NCBI GenBank assembly: GCA_905235495.1
Contig: CAJOMK010000028.1
Location: 1-12,924, forward strand
Origin: an uncultured Methanobrevibacter sp.
GTDB lineage: Archaea > Methanobacteriota > Methanobacteria > Methanobacteriales > Methanobacteriaceae
Length of the DNA stretch: 12,924 bases
Direction of reading: 5' to 3'
The number at the start of each line of letters is the position of its first letter. Within the stretch, counting starts at the first letter, position 1. Below are positions 6,743-12,924 of the stretch, one piece after another. Position numbers and translations under genes: made by a program. A model generated the notes under the pieces. It saw only the letters and a list, made by a program, of their open reading frames with translations. It did no database searches and was not told the origin of the DNA.

Positions 6743-6772
6743 AAGAAATAATTAAATTATTTCTTTTTTTTT
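6743..6772 (+). terminator. second hairpin terminator after cysK
   Basis: AAGAAATAAT and ATTATTTCTT form a perfect 10-bp stem with a TAA loop (6743-6765), running straight into a T tract ending at 6772. It abuts the first hairpin, so two terminators act in series between cysK and cysE. Confidence 0.65.
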
Positions 6773-6842
6773 ATTTATTTTTTTTATTTTTTTAAAAGTT
6801 CCACATATTTCCATAACTATTTTTTAATTAAATTTGAAATAG

Positions 6843-6850
6843 TTTATATA
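6843..6850 (+). promoter_or_regulatory. box A of the cysE promoter
   Basis: TTTATATA predicts transcription start near 6873, which coincides with the inverted repeat at 6866-6878, as in the cysK promoter. The leader would be about 100 nt. Confidence 0.5.
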
Positions 6851-6865
6851 TTAAAAAATAATAAT

Positions 6866-6878
6866 ATAACTTTGTTAT
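6866..6878. promoter_or_regulatory. inverted repeat at the cysE start site
   Basis: ATAAC-TTT-GTTAT has 5-bp arms and resembles the cysK operator core with one base less in the middle. It covers the predicted start of transcription. Alone it would be weak in AT-rich DNA; the shared AAC...GTT and placement make it worth noting. Confidence 0.35.
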
Positions 6879-6931
6879 TATAAATAAATGTTAAATTTAT
6901 ATTAAAGTAAGTACATATAATTATAGTATTA

Positions 6932-6945
6932 TTAACAATAGTTAA
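6932..6945. promoter_or_regulatory. second AAC-N4-GTT element in the cysE leader
   Basis: TTAACAATAGTTAA differs from the cysK core AACAATTGTT by one base (AACAATAGTT). It lies about 27 bp before the cysE start codon, so bound protein could also affect the leader. Confidence 0.35.
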
Positions 6946-6962
6946 GTTTTACTTTGGAAAAT

Positions 6963-6967
6963 GGTGA
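6963..6967 (+). promoter_or_regulatory. ribosome binding site deciding the cysE start
   Basis: GGTGA four nucleotides before ATG 6972 favours this start over the in-frame TTG at 6954, which would place the site inside the coding region. Confidence 0.5.
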
Positions 6968-6971
6968 ATTT

Positions 6972-7709
6972 ATGCTTGATGATTTAAAACAAGATTTACA
7001 AGCTGCAAAGGCTAGAGATCCTGCAGCAAGAAACAGTTTAGAGATTCTCCTTTGTTATTCTGGAATATGGGCTATTATTTTTCATAGGTTGAATCATTGG
7101 CTTTGGAATCATCATTTGCCATTCTGGGGAAGGTTTTTCTCCCAAATCGCCAGATTCTTGACAGGTATCGAAATTCACCCTAGTGCTCAAATTGGTAAAC
7201 GAGTATTTATTGACCATGGAATGGGTATTGTAATCGGTGAAACAGCTATTGTTGGAAATGATGTTTTAATTTATCAAGGAGTTGTTCTTGGTGGAACAAG
7301 TTTAAGCAAAGGCAAAAGACACCCCACTGTTGAAGATGCGGTTGTAATAGGTTCTGGAGCAAAAGTTCTAGGAAACATCACATTAGGATGCTCTTCTAAG
7401 GTTGGGGCTGGAGCAGTTGTATTGCAGGATGTTCCTAGTGGAGCTACTGCAGTTGGTGTACCAAGCAGGATTATTCATGAAGACCGTAAATGTGTTTTAG
7501 ATTTAGAGCACGAATTCCCTGACCCTGTGTCATTAGCTATTGATTTGCTCTTTGAACGTCAGGAAGAGCTTGAAAAAAGGATTAATGTCTTAAGTCATCT
7601 TCACGATATTGAACATATGGAATTTGACCATAACTCTGAAGTTGAAGAAGTGTTTAAGGGTGATGGGAAATTATTTTATAAATTAAATAAGTATATTGAT
7701 GATGAATAA
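6972..7709 (+). CDS. cysE: Serine O-acetyltransferase
   Basis: The enzyme acetylates serine with acetyl-CoA to give O-acetylserine, the substrate for CysK. The 245-residue protein starts with a short helical part (1-65) like the compact form lacking the long N-terminal domain of E. coli. A left-handed beta-helix of hexapeptide repeats follows (about 66-168). Active-site residues are visible: D81-H82 in FIDHGMGIVIGETA and H117 in KGKRHPTV; the CoA loop GAGAVV and the closing VGVPSRI are present. After the beta-helix comes an unusual 70-residue tail with a charged helical segment (LLFERQEELEKRINVLSHLHDIEHMEF) and an acidic end; the C terminus of bacterial homologs binds CysK, and whether this tail does so is unknown. 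The cysteine-motif regulator gene follows after 30 nt, so the two probably form an operon. Confidence 0.92.
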   Translation: MLDDLKQDLQAAKARDPAARNSLEILLCYSGIWAIIFHRLNHWLWNHHLPFWGRFFSQIARFLTGIEIHPSAQIGKRVFIDHGMGIVIGETAIVGNDVLIYQGVVLGGTSLSKGKRHPTVEDAVVIGSGAKVLGNITLGCSSKVGAGAVVLQDVPSGATAVGVPSRIIHEDRKCVLDLEHEFPDPVSLAIDLLFERQEELEKRINVLSHLHDIEHMEFDHNSEVEEVFKGDGKLFYKLNKYIDDE

Positions 7710-7739
7710 AGAATAATATAAACTTTTGGAGGATTTTTT

Positions 7740-8120
7740 ATGAAACCACCTTGTGAAATGGTAGTATGGTATATTATACCAGCTATTAGATCTGAATTAG
7801 CAAAAGATTTATTGAAATTAGGTATGAAACAAAAGAGGATATCTGAATTAATGGATATTACTCAACCAGCGGTATCTCAATATTTAACAGATAAAAGAGG
7901 TAGCGGTATTGAGTTCAATGATGATGTAAAAGCATTAATTCAAGATTTCGCAAATGATTTAAATGAAGGAACTGCAACTAAATTTGATATAATTCCTCGT
8001 ACTTGTTTTATTTGTAAAAGAATCAAAACAGAAGATATCATTTGTCAAATTCATAAAGAAAAAGGACATATGCCTGCAGACTGTAAGGCATGTTTAGGTT
8101 CTGAGGCACATTTATTCTAA
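7740..8120 (+). CDS. XRE-type transcriptional regulator with C-terminal cysteine motif (COG2522-like)
   Basis: The 126-residue protein has an N-terminal stretch (MKPPCEMVVWYIIPAIRSELAKDLLKLG) and a helix-turn-helix at about 30-54 (QKRISELMDITQPAVSQYLTDKRG), with the recognition helix ending in the typical AVSQYLxxKRG. The C-terminal part has cysteines 89, 92, 102, 115 and 118 (CxxC, a lone Cys, CxxC), plus C5 near the N terminus. Such spacing could bind a metal or iron-sulfur cluster and so sense sulfur, iron or redox state; this is an inference. The strong GGAGG (7728-7732) fixes the start. It sits between cysE and cysS in the same direction, 30 nt after cysE, making it the likely local regulator of cysteine genes and the best candidate to bind the AAC...GTT palindromes. 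The motif type is secure, the effector unknown. Confidence 0.85.
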   Translation: MKPPCEMVVWYIIPAIRSELAKDLLKLGMKQKRISELMDITQPAVSQYLTDKRGSGIEFNDDVKALIQDFANDLNEGTATKFDIIPRTCFICKRIKTEDIICQIHKEKGHMPADCKACLGSEAHLF

Positions 8121-8247
8121 TAATGGATTGGTGGAGATTTTTATTGAAAAATTTTCTACTTTTTTATTTTAAGATTTATTTAGACTATTTTATGGTCTTT
8201 TAACTTATTTTTTATTATTTATTTTAACAAGGTTTTAAGGAGATATA

Positions 8248-9708
8248 ATGGAAATTTACAGTACAATGTCAAGGGAAAAGGAAGAGTTGAACACATTATT
8301 TGAAGATAAGATAAAACTCTTTGTTTGTGGCCCTACAGTGTATGATGATGCTCATATAGGGCATGGAAGAACATACATTTCCTTTGATACCATTAAAAGA
8401 TATTTAGAATTTAAGGGATATTCTGTATTCTACTTACAAAATATTACTGATATTGATGATAAAATTATCAACAGAGCAAAAGAAAGTGGTGTAGACTCAA
8501 AATTGCTTGCAAAGAAATTCGAAAAAAGATTTATAGAAGATATGACTGCTTTAAATGTAACAAGTGTAAACTATTTTGCTAGAGCTACTGACCATATGGA
8601 AGAGATCTTGGGTCAAATCCAAAGATTGATTGATAAAGGTTTTGCATATGTAACTGAAACCGGTGTCTACTTTGAAGTTGCTAAATTTAAGGATTATGGT
8701 AAATTAGCTAATCGTAAAATAGAAGAGCTTGAAACCCATAGGATAGATATTGACAGTTCTAAGAAAAGCCCTAATGATTTCGCTTTATGGAAAAACAGAG
8801 AAGCGGAAGATTTTGCAGGCGAACCTGTATGGGATTCTCCATGGGGTAAAGGAAGGCCAGGATGGCATATTGAAGATACTGCAATCACTGAAAAATACTT
8901 TGGACCTCAATATGATATTCACGGTGGAGGACTTGATTTAATATTCCCTCACCATGACTCTGAGATTGCACAAATGGAAGCTGTATCAGGTAAGGAACCA
9001 TTGGTCCAATACTGGATGCATACAGGATTCTTAAATGTTTCCGGTGAGAAGATGTCTAAATCTTTAGGTAACTTCATTACCATTAGAGACTTATTGAAAG
9101 AGTATTCTGGTGAAACATTCAGATTATTCGTTCTTGCAACCTATTACAGAAGTCCAATAGACTTTAGTGAAGTAAGCTTACACCAAGCTGAGAAAAACGT
9201 AGCAAGGATAAAGAATTATCTTCAAGTTTTAGATGAAAAGATTGAAGAGGAATTCAATAAGGGTAATGTTTCTGATGATATTGCTTATTTGGCTGATTTA
9301 AATGAAAGTGAGCTTTTCGAAGAATTGCTTAATTTTGATTACTATGAATCCTCTTATGATGTATTGAATGAAGCAGTTAGTGAATTCTTAAGTAGTATGG
9401 ATGATGACTTCAGTACTCCAAAAGCTATTGCAGCTATCTTTTCATTCATCAAACAATCCAATAAGGATTTAAATGAAGAAAAAATAATCATTGACGATCT
9501 TTTAGCTATTAAGCACTGGTTTGCAGATATAAGTCAAATCTTAGGTATCAATTTCTTTGATAATGATGATGGAACCAGTGGTGATGAAGATGAATTATTA
9601 AACATAATTGCTGATGTTCGTCAAAAATTAAGAGCTGAAAAACAATATGATTTATCTGATGAAATTAGAGACAAGCTTGTTTCATTAGGCATTGAAGTAA
9701 GTGATTAA
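8248..9708 (+). CDS. cysS: Cysteinyl-tRNA synthetase
   Basis: This class I synthetase attaches cysteine to tRNA-Cys. The 486-residue product has family length. It shows VCGPTVYDDAHIGHGRTY with HIGH at 36-39, GRPGWHIED, the IHGGGLDLIFPHHDSEIAQ region and EKMSKSLGNF with KMSKS at 268-272. Zinc-site residues corresponding to E. coli C28, C209, H234 and E238 are C27, D210, H235 and E239, so one cysteine ligand is replaced by aspartate. The C-terminal anticodon-binding domain is present, ending in DLSDEIRDKLVSLGIEVSD. Ribosome site GGAG (8239-8242) fixes the start. Many methanogens charge tRNA-Cys through phosphoserine; this organism has the direct enzyme, which fits the adjacent cysteine synthesis genes. 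The 127-nt gap from the regulator leaves open whether it shares that transcript. Confidence 0.96.
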   Translation: MEIYSTMSREKEELNTLFEDKIKLFVCGPTVYDDAHIGHGRTYISFDTIKRYLEFKGYSVFYLQNITDIDDKIINRAKESGVDSKLLAKKFEKRFIEDMTALNVTSVNYFARATDHMEEILGQIQRLIDKGFAYVTETGVYFEVAKFKDYGKLANRKIEELETHRIDIDSSKKSPNDFALWKNREAEDFAGEPVWDSPWGKGRPGWHIEDTAITEKYFGPQYDIHGGGLDLIFPHHDSEIAQMEAVSGKEPLVQYWMHTGFLNVSGEKMSKSLGNFITIRDLLKEYSGETFRLFVLATYYRSPIDFSEVSLHQAEKNVARIKNYLQVLDEKIEEEFNKGNVSDDIAYLADLNESELFEELLNFDYYESSYDVLNEAVSEFLSSMDDDFSTPKAIAAIFSFIKQSNKDLNEEKIIIDDLLAIKHWFADISQILGINFFDNDDGTSGDEDELLNIIADVRQKLRAEKQYDLSDEIRDKLVSLGIEVSD

Positions 9709-9759
9709 TTTTATTTTAAATAATAATATGATGGTTGGTTTTTCTAATCATTATTCCTC

Positions 9760-9766
9760 TTTTTTT
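9760..9766 (+). terminator. oligo-T terminator after cysS
   Basis: A T7 run about 50 bp after the stop codon is preceded by an imperfect inverted repeat (AATAATATGAT against ATCATTATT). Position fits the end of the cysS transcript. Confidence 0.4.
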
Positions 9767-9943
9767 ATTTTTTAAAATCAGTTTTTTTATAAATAATTTT
9801 ATCTATTTTTTTTAAATTTTTTGGATAATTATAAATATTATAAATTTTTTATACTAATTTATGAAAAAATAATTGTTAATTATTTATCATTATAAATATG
9901 ATGAATTACATATATTATAATAACAAATATAATTGTTGATATA

Positions 9944-9961
9944 ATATAACAATTATTAAAT
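9944..9961. promoter_or_regulatory. cysK-operator-like sequence upstream of acd
   Basis: ATATAACAATTATTAAAT matches 16 of 18 positions of the perfect cysK palindrome. It lies just after a possible box A (ACATATATT, 9908-9916), the same layout as at cysK. If functional it would link acetyl-CoA synthetase to the cysteine genes. Background AT content makes this only suggestive. Confidence 0.35.
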
Positions 9962-10033
9962 TGTATATGAATTTTTAAAGTGAAATCTAAAAAAATCATT
10001 TTTAAAAATCATAATTATTTTAGTAATTTAAAT

Positions 10034-10040
10034 AAAGGAG
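10034..10040 (+). promoter_or_regulatory. ribosome binding site deciding the acd start
   Basis: AAAGGAG eight nucleotides before ATG 10049 marks this ATG as the start, rather than the in-frame GTG at 9980. Confidence 0.6.
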
Positions 10041-10048
10041 TTAAATAT

Positions 10049-12146
10049 ATGACTAATCTTACTAAGATGTTTAATCCAGACTCTGTTGCAATTGTTGGAG
10101 CTTCCAACTCAGAAGGAAAAGTTGGTTATATTATTGTAAATAATATGATTAATGATGGTTTTAAAGGAAATATTTATCCTATTAACCCTAAAGATGATGA
10201 AATCCAAGGATTAAAAGCATATAAAAATGTGTCTGACTTACCAGAAGTACCTGACCTTGTAATTATTTCTATTCCTAGTGTTTTAGTAAATCCGGTAGTT
10301 GAAGAATGTGGTGAGTTTGATGTCAAAAACATGGTTGTTATCACCGCAGGATTTAAAGAAATTGGTGGAGAAGGTGTAGAAAGAGAAAGTGAGCTTGTTG
10401 CTCTTGGCAAAAAGTATGGCATAAATATTATTGGTCCTAACAGTTTAGGTATCACTGATTCACATTCATTATTAAATGCTTCATTTTCACAGATTATGCC
10501 TCCTACAGGTAATATTGCATTTATTTCCCAAAGTGGGGCTATGATGGTAGCTATTATCGATTGGAGTGTAACATCTGGAATCGGTTTCAGTAAAATTATC
10601 AGTTTAGGAAACAAGGCTGGAACTACCGAAATTGAATTAATTGAATATTTATCTGAAGATGATGAAACTGCAGTAGTTATCTGTTATCTTGAATCAATTA
10701 CTGAAGATGAAGACTTCATCAGAACTTTAAGAAAAGTATCTTATAAAAAACCGGTCATTATCCTCAAATCTGGTTCAAGTTCTGCTGGTGCTGAAGCAGC
10801 ATCCTCACATACCGGTGCATTAGCAGGTAGTGATGTAGCATTTGACACCGCATTTAAACAATCTGGTGTATTTAGAGTAACCACTATGGATGAATTGTTT
10901 GATGTAGGTTTAGCATTCTCTAAATGTCCTTTACCAACTGGACGTAACCTTGCAATCATTACCAATGCAGGTGGTGGAGGAGTATTGTCTGTAGATGCTA
11001 TGGAAAGATACGGATTGGAACTTGTTAAATTCGATGAAGAAACCAATGAAAGATTGAAAGCGGCTGTTCCTGAAGAAGGAAGTATCAAAAACCCTATTGA
11101 TGTTTTAGGTGATGCTCCTGTTATAAGATATAAGGAATCTTTAGAAGCTGTATTAGACAGTGATGATGTAGATGGTTTAATAGTTATGATATGTCCTACT
11201 GCATCTGCAGATGCTGACGGAATTGCTCAAGCACTTGTTGAAGGTGCAAGTGAATTTGATAAACCTGTTATTGCAGTAAATATGGGTGGACCTACCTTTG
11301 AAAATGCTAACGATGTATTAAGAGATAATGGAATTCCTACATATGTATTCCCTGAAACTGCTGTAAAAGTATTTGACTATCTTGCAAGATTTGAAGCAGT
11401 TCAACATAGAAACTATGATGATCCTGTAGAGGATGTTGATGATGTAGACAAAGAAGCTGTTGAAGCTATTTTCGCTAGTAAAAGAAGAAGAAAGAGACAC
11501 TTTACTTGGTAGTGAAGCTTATGCTGTTGCTAAGGCATATGGTATTGAAGCAGCTCCTATTAAATTAGCTACTTCTGCTGAAGAAGCAGGTGTACTTGCA
11601 GAAGAGATGGAATTCCCAGTAGTACTTAAGATTGCATCTGACAAGATTTTACACAAATCCGATATTGGTGGTGTAAAAGTAGGTATTCAATCTAAAGAAG
11701 AAGCTGAAGAAGTATTCAATGAGATTATGGCTAATGCTAAGAAAGCTCATCCAGATGTCATTCCAAATGGTGTAGAAGTTCAAAAAATGATGGGCTCAGG
11801 AATTGAAGTTCTCGTTGGTATGATTAGAGATGCACAATTTGGTCCAATGATTGCATTTGGTATGGGTGGAGTTCTTGTTAACCTATTAGAAGATGTTTCA
11901 TTTAAATTGGCAAGAGGTTTAACTACTGAGGAAATTGCTGAACAAATGGAAGACACTAAAGTAATGGGATTACTTGAAGGTTTCAGAGGTGAAGCTCCTG
12001 GCGATGTTGAAGCTGTTAAATCAGTTATTATCAGAGTTGCTAAATTGACTTTAGACTTCCCTGAAATTTCTGAACTTGATATTAACCCAATCTTTGTATA
12101 TGAGAAAGGATCAAGTGCTTTAGATATTAAAATTAAATTAGGTTAA
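10049..12146 (+). pseudogene. acd: ADP-forming acetyl-CoA synthetase, alpha-beta fusion, frameshifted at the linker
   Basis: The enzyme interconverts acetyl-CoA, ADP and phosphate with acetate, CoA and ATP through a phosphohistidine. The gene lies in two frames: 10049-11512 (487 residues, alpha part) and an overlapping frame reaching 12146 (beta part). Alpha has an N-terminal CoA-binding domain (NPDSVAIVGASNSEGKVGY) and succinyl-CoA-ligase-like domains with the phosphorylated histidine H254 in SSHTGALAGS. Beta is an ATP-grasp domain with FPVVLKIASDKILHKSDIGGV (the second histidine), GPMIAFGMGGVLVNLLEDVSFKLARG and LDINPIFVYE. Skipping one base, for example one A of the AAAA run at 11482-11485, gives a continuous 698-residue protein reading EAIFASKEEERDTLLGSEAYAV. 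Without it the alpha part ends in a basic out-of-frame tail KRRRKRHFTW. Some archaea encode alpha and beta separately, but a beta start is not convincing here (TTG 11460, no ribosome site). Confidence 0.88.
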
Positions 12147-12161
12147 TTGTAAAATTAATCT

Positions 12162-12261
12162 ATTCTTCTTTTTTTATTTATTTATAATTCTTCTTTTTTT
12201 ATTTATTTATAATTCTTCTTTTTTTATTTATTTATAATTCTTCTTTTTTTATTTATTTATA
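12162..12261 (+). repeat. four perfect tandem copies of a 25-bp T-rich unit, probable terminator array
   Basis: Units begin at 12162, 12187, 12212 and 12237 and are identical: ATTCTTC, then T7, then ATTTATTTATA. The array starts 15 bp after the acd stop codon. Each unit carries an oligo-T tract of the kind that stops archaeal RNA polymerase, so the array gives four terminators in series. Perfect identity points to recent expansion by slippage. Confidence 0.85.
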
Positions 12262-12657
12262 AATTTTATTTATTTTCAAATTTTTATTTTTTATATAATT
12301 AATACATATTTTATTTTTATTTATTAAATTTCTTATTTTTGATGATTTCATATATTTTTTATTATTTTTCAAATTTATTTAATATTTTTCTTTATTTTTA
12401 ATAAATTTTATAGATTTAATTTGTTTTCTTGAATTTTAATTAATTTTTTACATTATCCTAATAAGTTTCTTTAATTTTTTAAGCTCTTAGTATATAAACT
12501 TTTCTATATTTTTGGTATTTGTCCTATTTATTGCTGTTTTTTAATCATATTAAAAAGAATCAATTTTATGAAAAATTTAATTTAATTTTTATGATATAAA
12601 ACTAATAAAAATAAATTTAATTTTATTTCTTTATTTTTTTAAATATGGATAAAAAGA

Positions 12658-12666
12658 TTTATATAT
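12658..12666 (+). promoter_or_regulatory. box A promoter pointing out of the window
   Basis: TTTATATAT preceded by AAAAAGA predicts a start near 12687 and a transcript of at least 237 nt before the window ends without an evident coding start. Confidence 0.45.
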
Positions 12667-12765
12667 TATAAAATACTAAATTTTATTTACATAATTAAAT
12701 TTTAAAAGAATTTTGCAATATTTAATTTTTATTTTTGTAAATGTTGTAACTTTCTTTAATAGATG

Positions 12766-12853
12766 TGCTACCGTTGTAGCATGTATTATGATTATATGAT
12801 ATCAATTCATTTTTTATCATTAATGTATTCGTGAGAACCTAAGTTTAACTTAG
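12766..12853 (+). other. two small hairpins in a possible leader or non-coding RNA
   Basis: TGCTAC-CGTT-GTAGCA (12766-12781) is a perfect 6-bp stem extendable by two wobble pairs and one A-T pair. CTAAGT-TTA-ACTTAG (12839-12853) is a second perfect 6-bp stem. They lie downstream of the box A at 12658 in the least AT-rich part of the region. No known RNA family was recognised. Confidence 0.3.
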
Positions 12854-12924
12854 TGTTTGATGTTGGTTAAGTAGATGTGGTGATATTTGATTGTTATGTC
12901 TGTGATGTAATATTTGAATATTTG

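Larger units (their letters stand above)
9709..10048. other. AT-rich intergenic spacer before acd
   Basis: About 340 bp without a gene. It holds the cysS terminator, an inverted repeat with 8-bp arms at 9867-9885, AACAA-N6-TTGTT at 9922-9937, the cysK-operator-like sequence at 9944-9961 and a likely box A near 9908-9916. Reading acd from GTG 9980 would add 23 unlikely residues and is not favoured. Confidence 0.5.
12262..12924. other. AT-rich terminal region without a supported gene
   Basis: No reading frame here has a credible start, ribosome site and composition. 12262-12640 is very AT-rich low-complexity sequence. A box A lies at 12658-12666. From about 12740 the G content rises and two small perfect hairpins occur (12766-12781 and 12839-12853). 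This may be a leader or an RNA whose gene lies past the window end. Confidence 0.5.

Noticed and set aside
8144..8203. 19-residue TTG-started frame after the regulator, with a GGTGGAG site
   Set aside because: It is very short, starts with TTG and has low-complexity sequence; it is more likely a chance match.
9980..10048. GTG start giving acd 23 extra N-terminal residues
   Set aside because: There is no ribosome site before it, whereas AAAGGAG precedes ATG 10049, where the conserved CoA-binding domain begins shortly after.
11470..11500. Programmed +1 frameshifting in acd
   Set aside because: I see no stop codon or known slippery arrangement at the shift point, and the zero-frame product only gains a random basic tail. 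Error or mutation is simpler.
1..12924. CRISPR array, tRNA, rRNA, insertion sequence
   Set aside because: No spaced direct repeats, TTCGA-type tRNA arm, rRNA sequence or transposase was found; the only tandem repeat is the T-rich array at 12162.

Overview
The window looks like part of a methanogenic archaeon of the Methanobacteriales, most likely Methanobrevibacter or a close relative. This rests on very low GC content, oligo-T ends after genes, TTTATATA-type box A promoters, and GGAGGTGAT-like ribosome sites complementary to the archaeal 16S tail. The gene products also have archaeal character: ADP-forming acetyl-CoA synthetase, zinc-ribbon membrane proteins and a COG2522-like regulator. The assignment is inferred from protein character, not from a marker gene.

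Layout. 1-195 is the C-terminal end of an ADP-ribosylglycohydrolase-like protein. 319-1648 is aroA (EPSP synthase), broken by a frameshift with about 23 nt missing. nth (endonuclease III) follows after 13 nt, and a methylated-DNA methyltransferase gene converges on it with a 4-bp overlap. 2900-3258 is a T-rich spacer with a good promoter. It leads to an unrecognised pair: a 59-residue protein made largely of two copies of a 21-residue unit, and an acidic 86-residue protein. Converging on these is a small winged-helix regulator. Diverging from the regulator is a two-gene zinc-ribbon operon: zinc ribbon + PH-like + SHOCT, then two zinc ribbons + TM2-like membrane domain.

5431-9708 is a cysteine block: cysK, cysE, an XRE-type regulator with a C-terminal cluster of cysteines, and cysS. 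Together these make O-acetylserine from serine, convert it to cysteine, probably sense something about sulfur or redox, and charge cysteine to tRNA. Two abutting 18-bp inverted repeats lie at the predicted transcription start of cysK. Related AAC-(3-4 nt)-GTT elements precede cysE, and a 16/18 match to the first repeat precedes the next gene, acd.

10049-12146 encodes a fused alpha-beta ADP-forming acetyl-CoA synthetase, interrupted by a one-base frameshift exactly at the alpha/beta linker. It ends at four perfect tandem copies of a 25-bp T-rich unit, probably a repeated terminator. The last 660 bp hold no supported protein gene, but contain a box A promoter and two small hairpins that may be the leader of a gene or RNA beyond the window.

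No tRNA, rRNA, CRISPR array or insertion sequence was seen.
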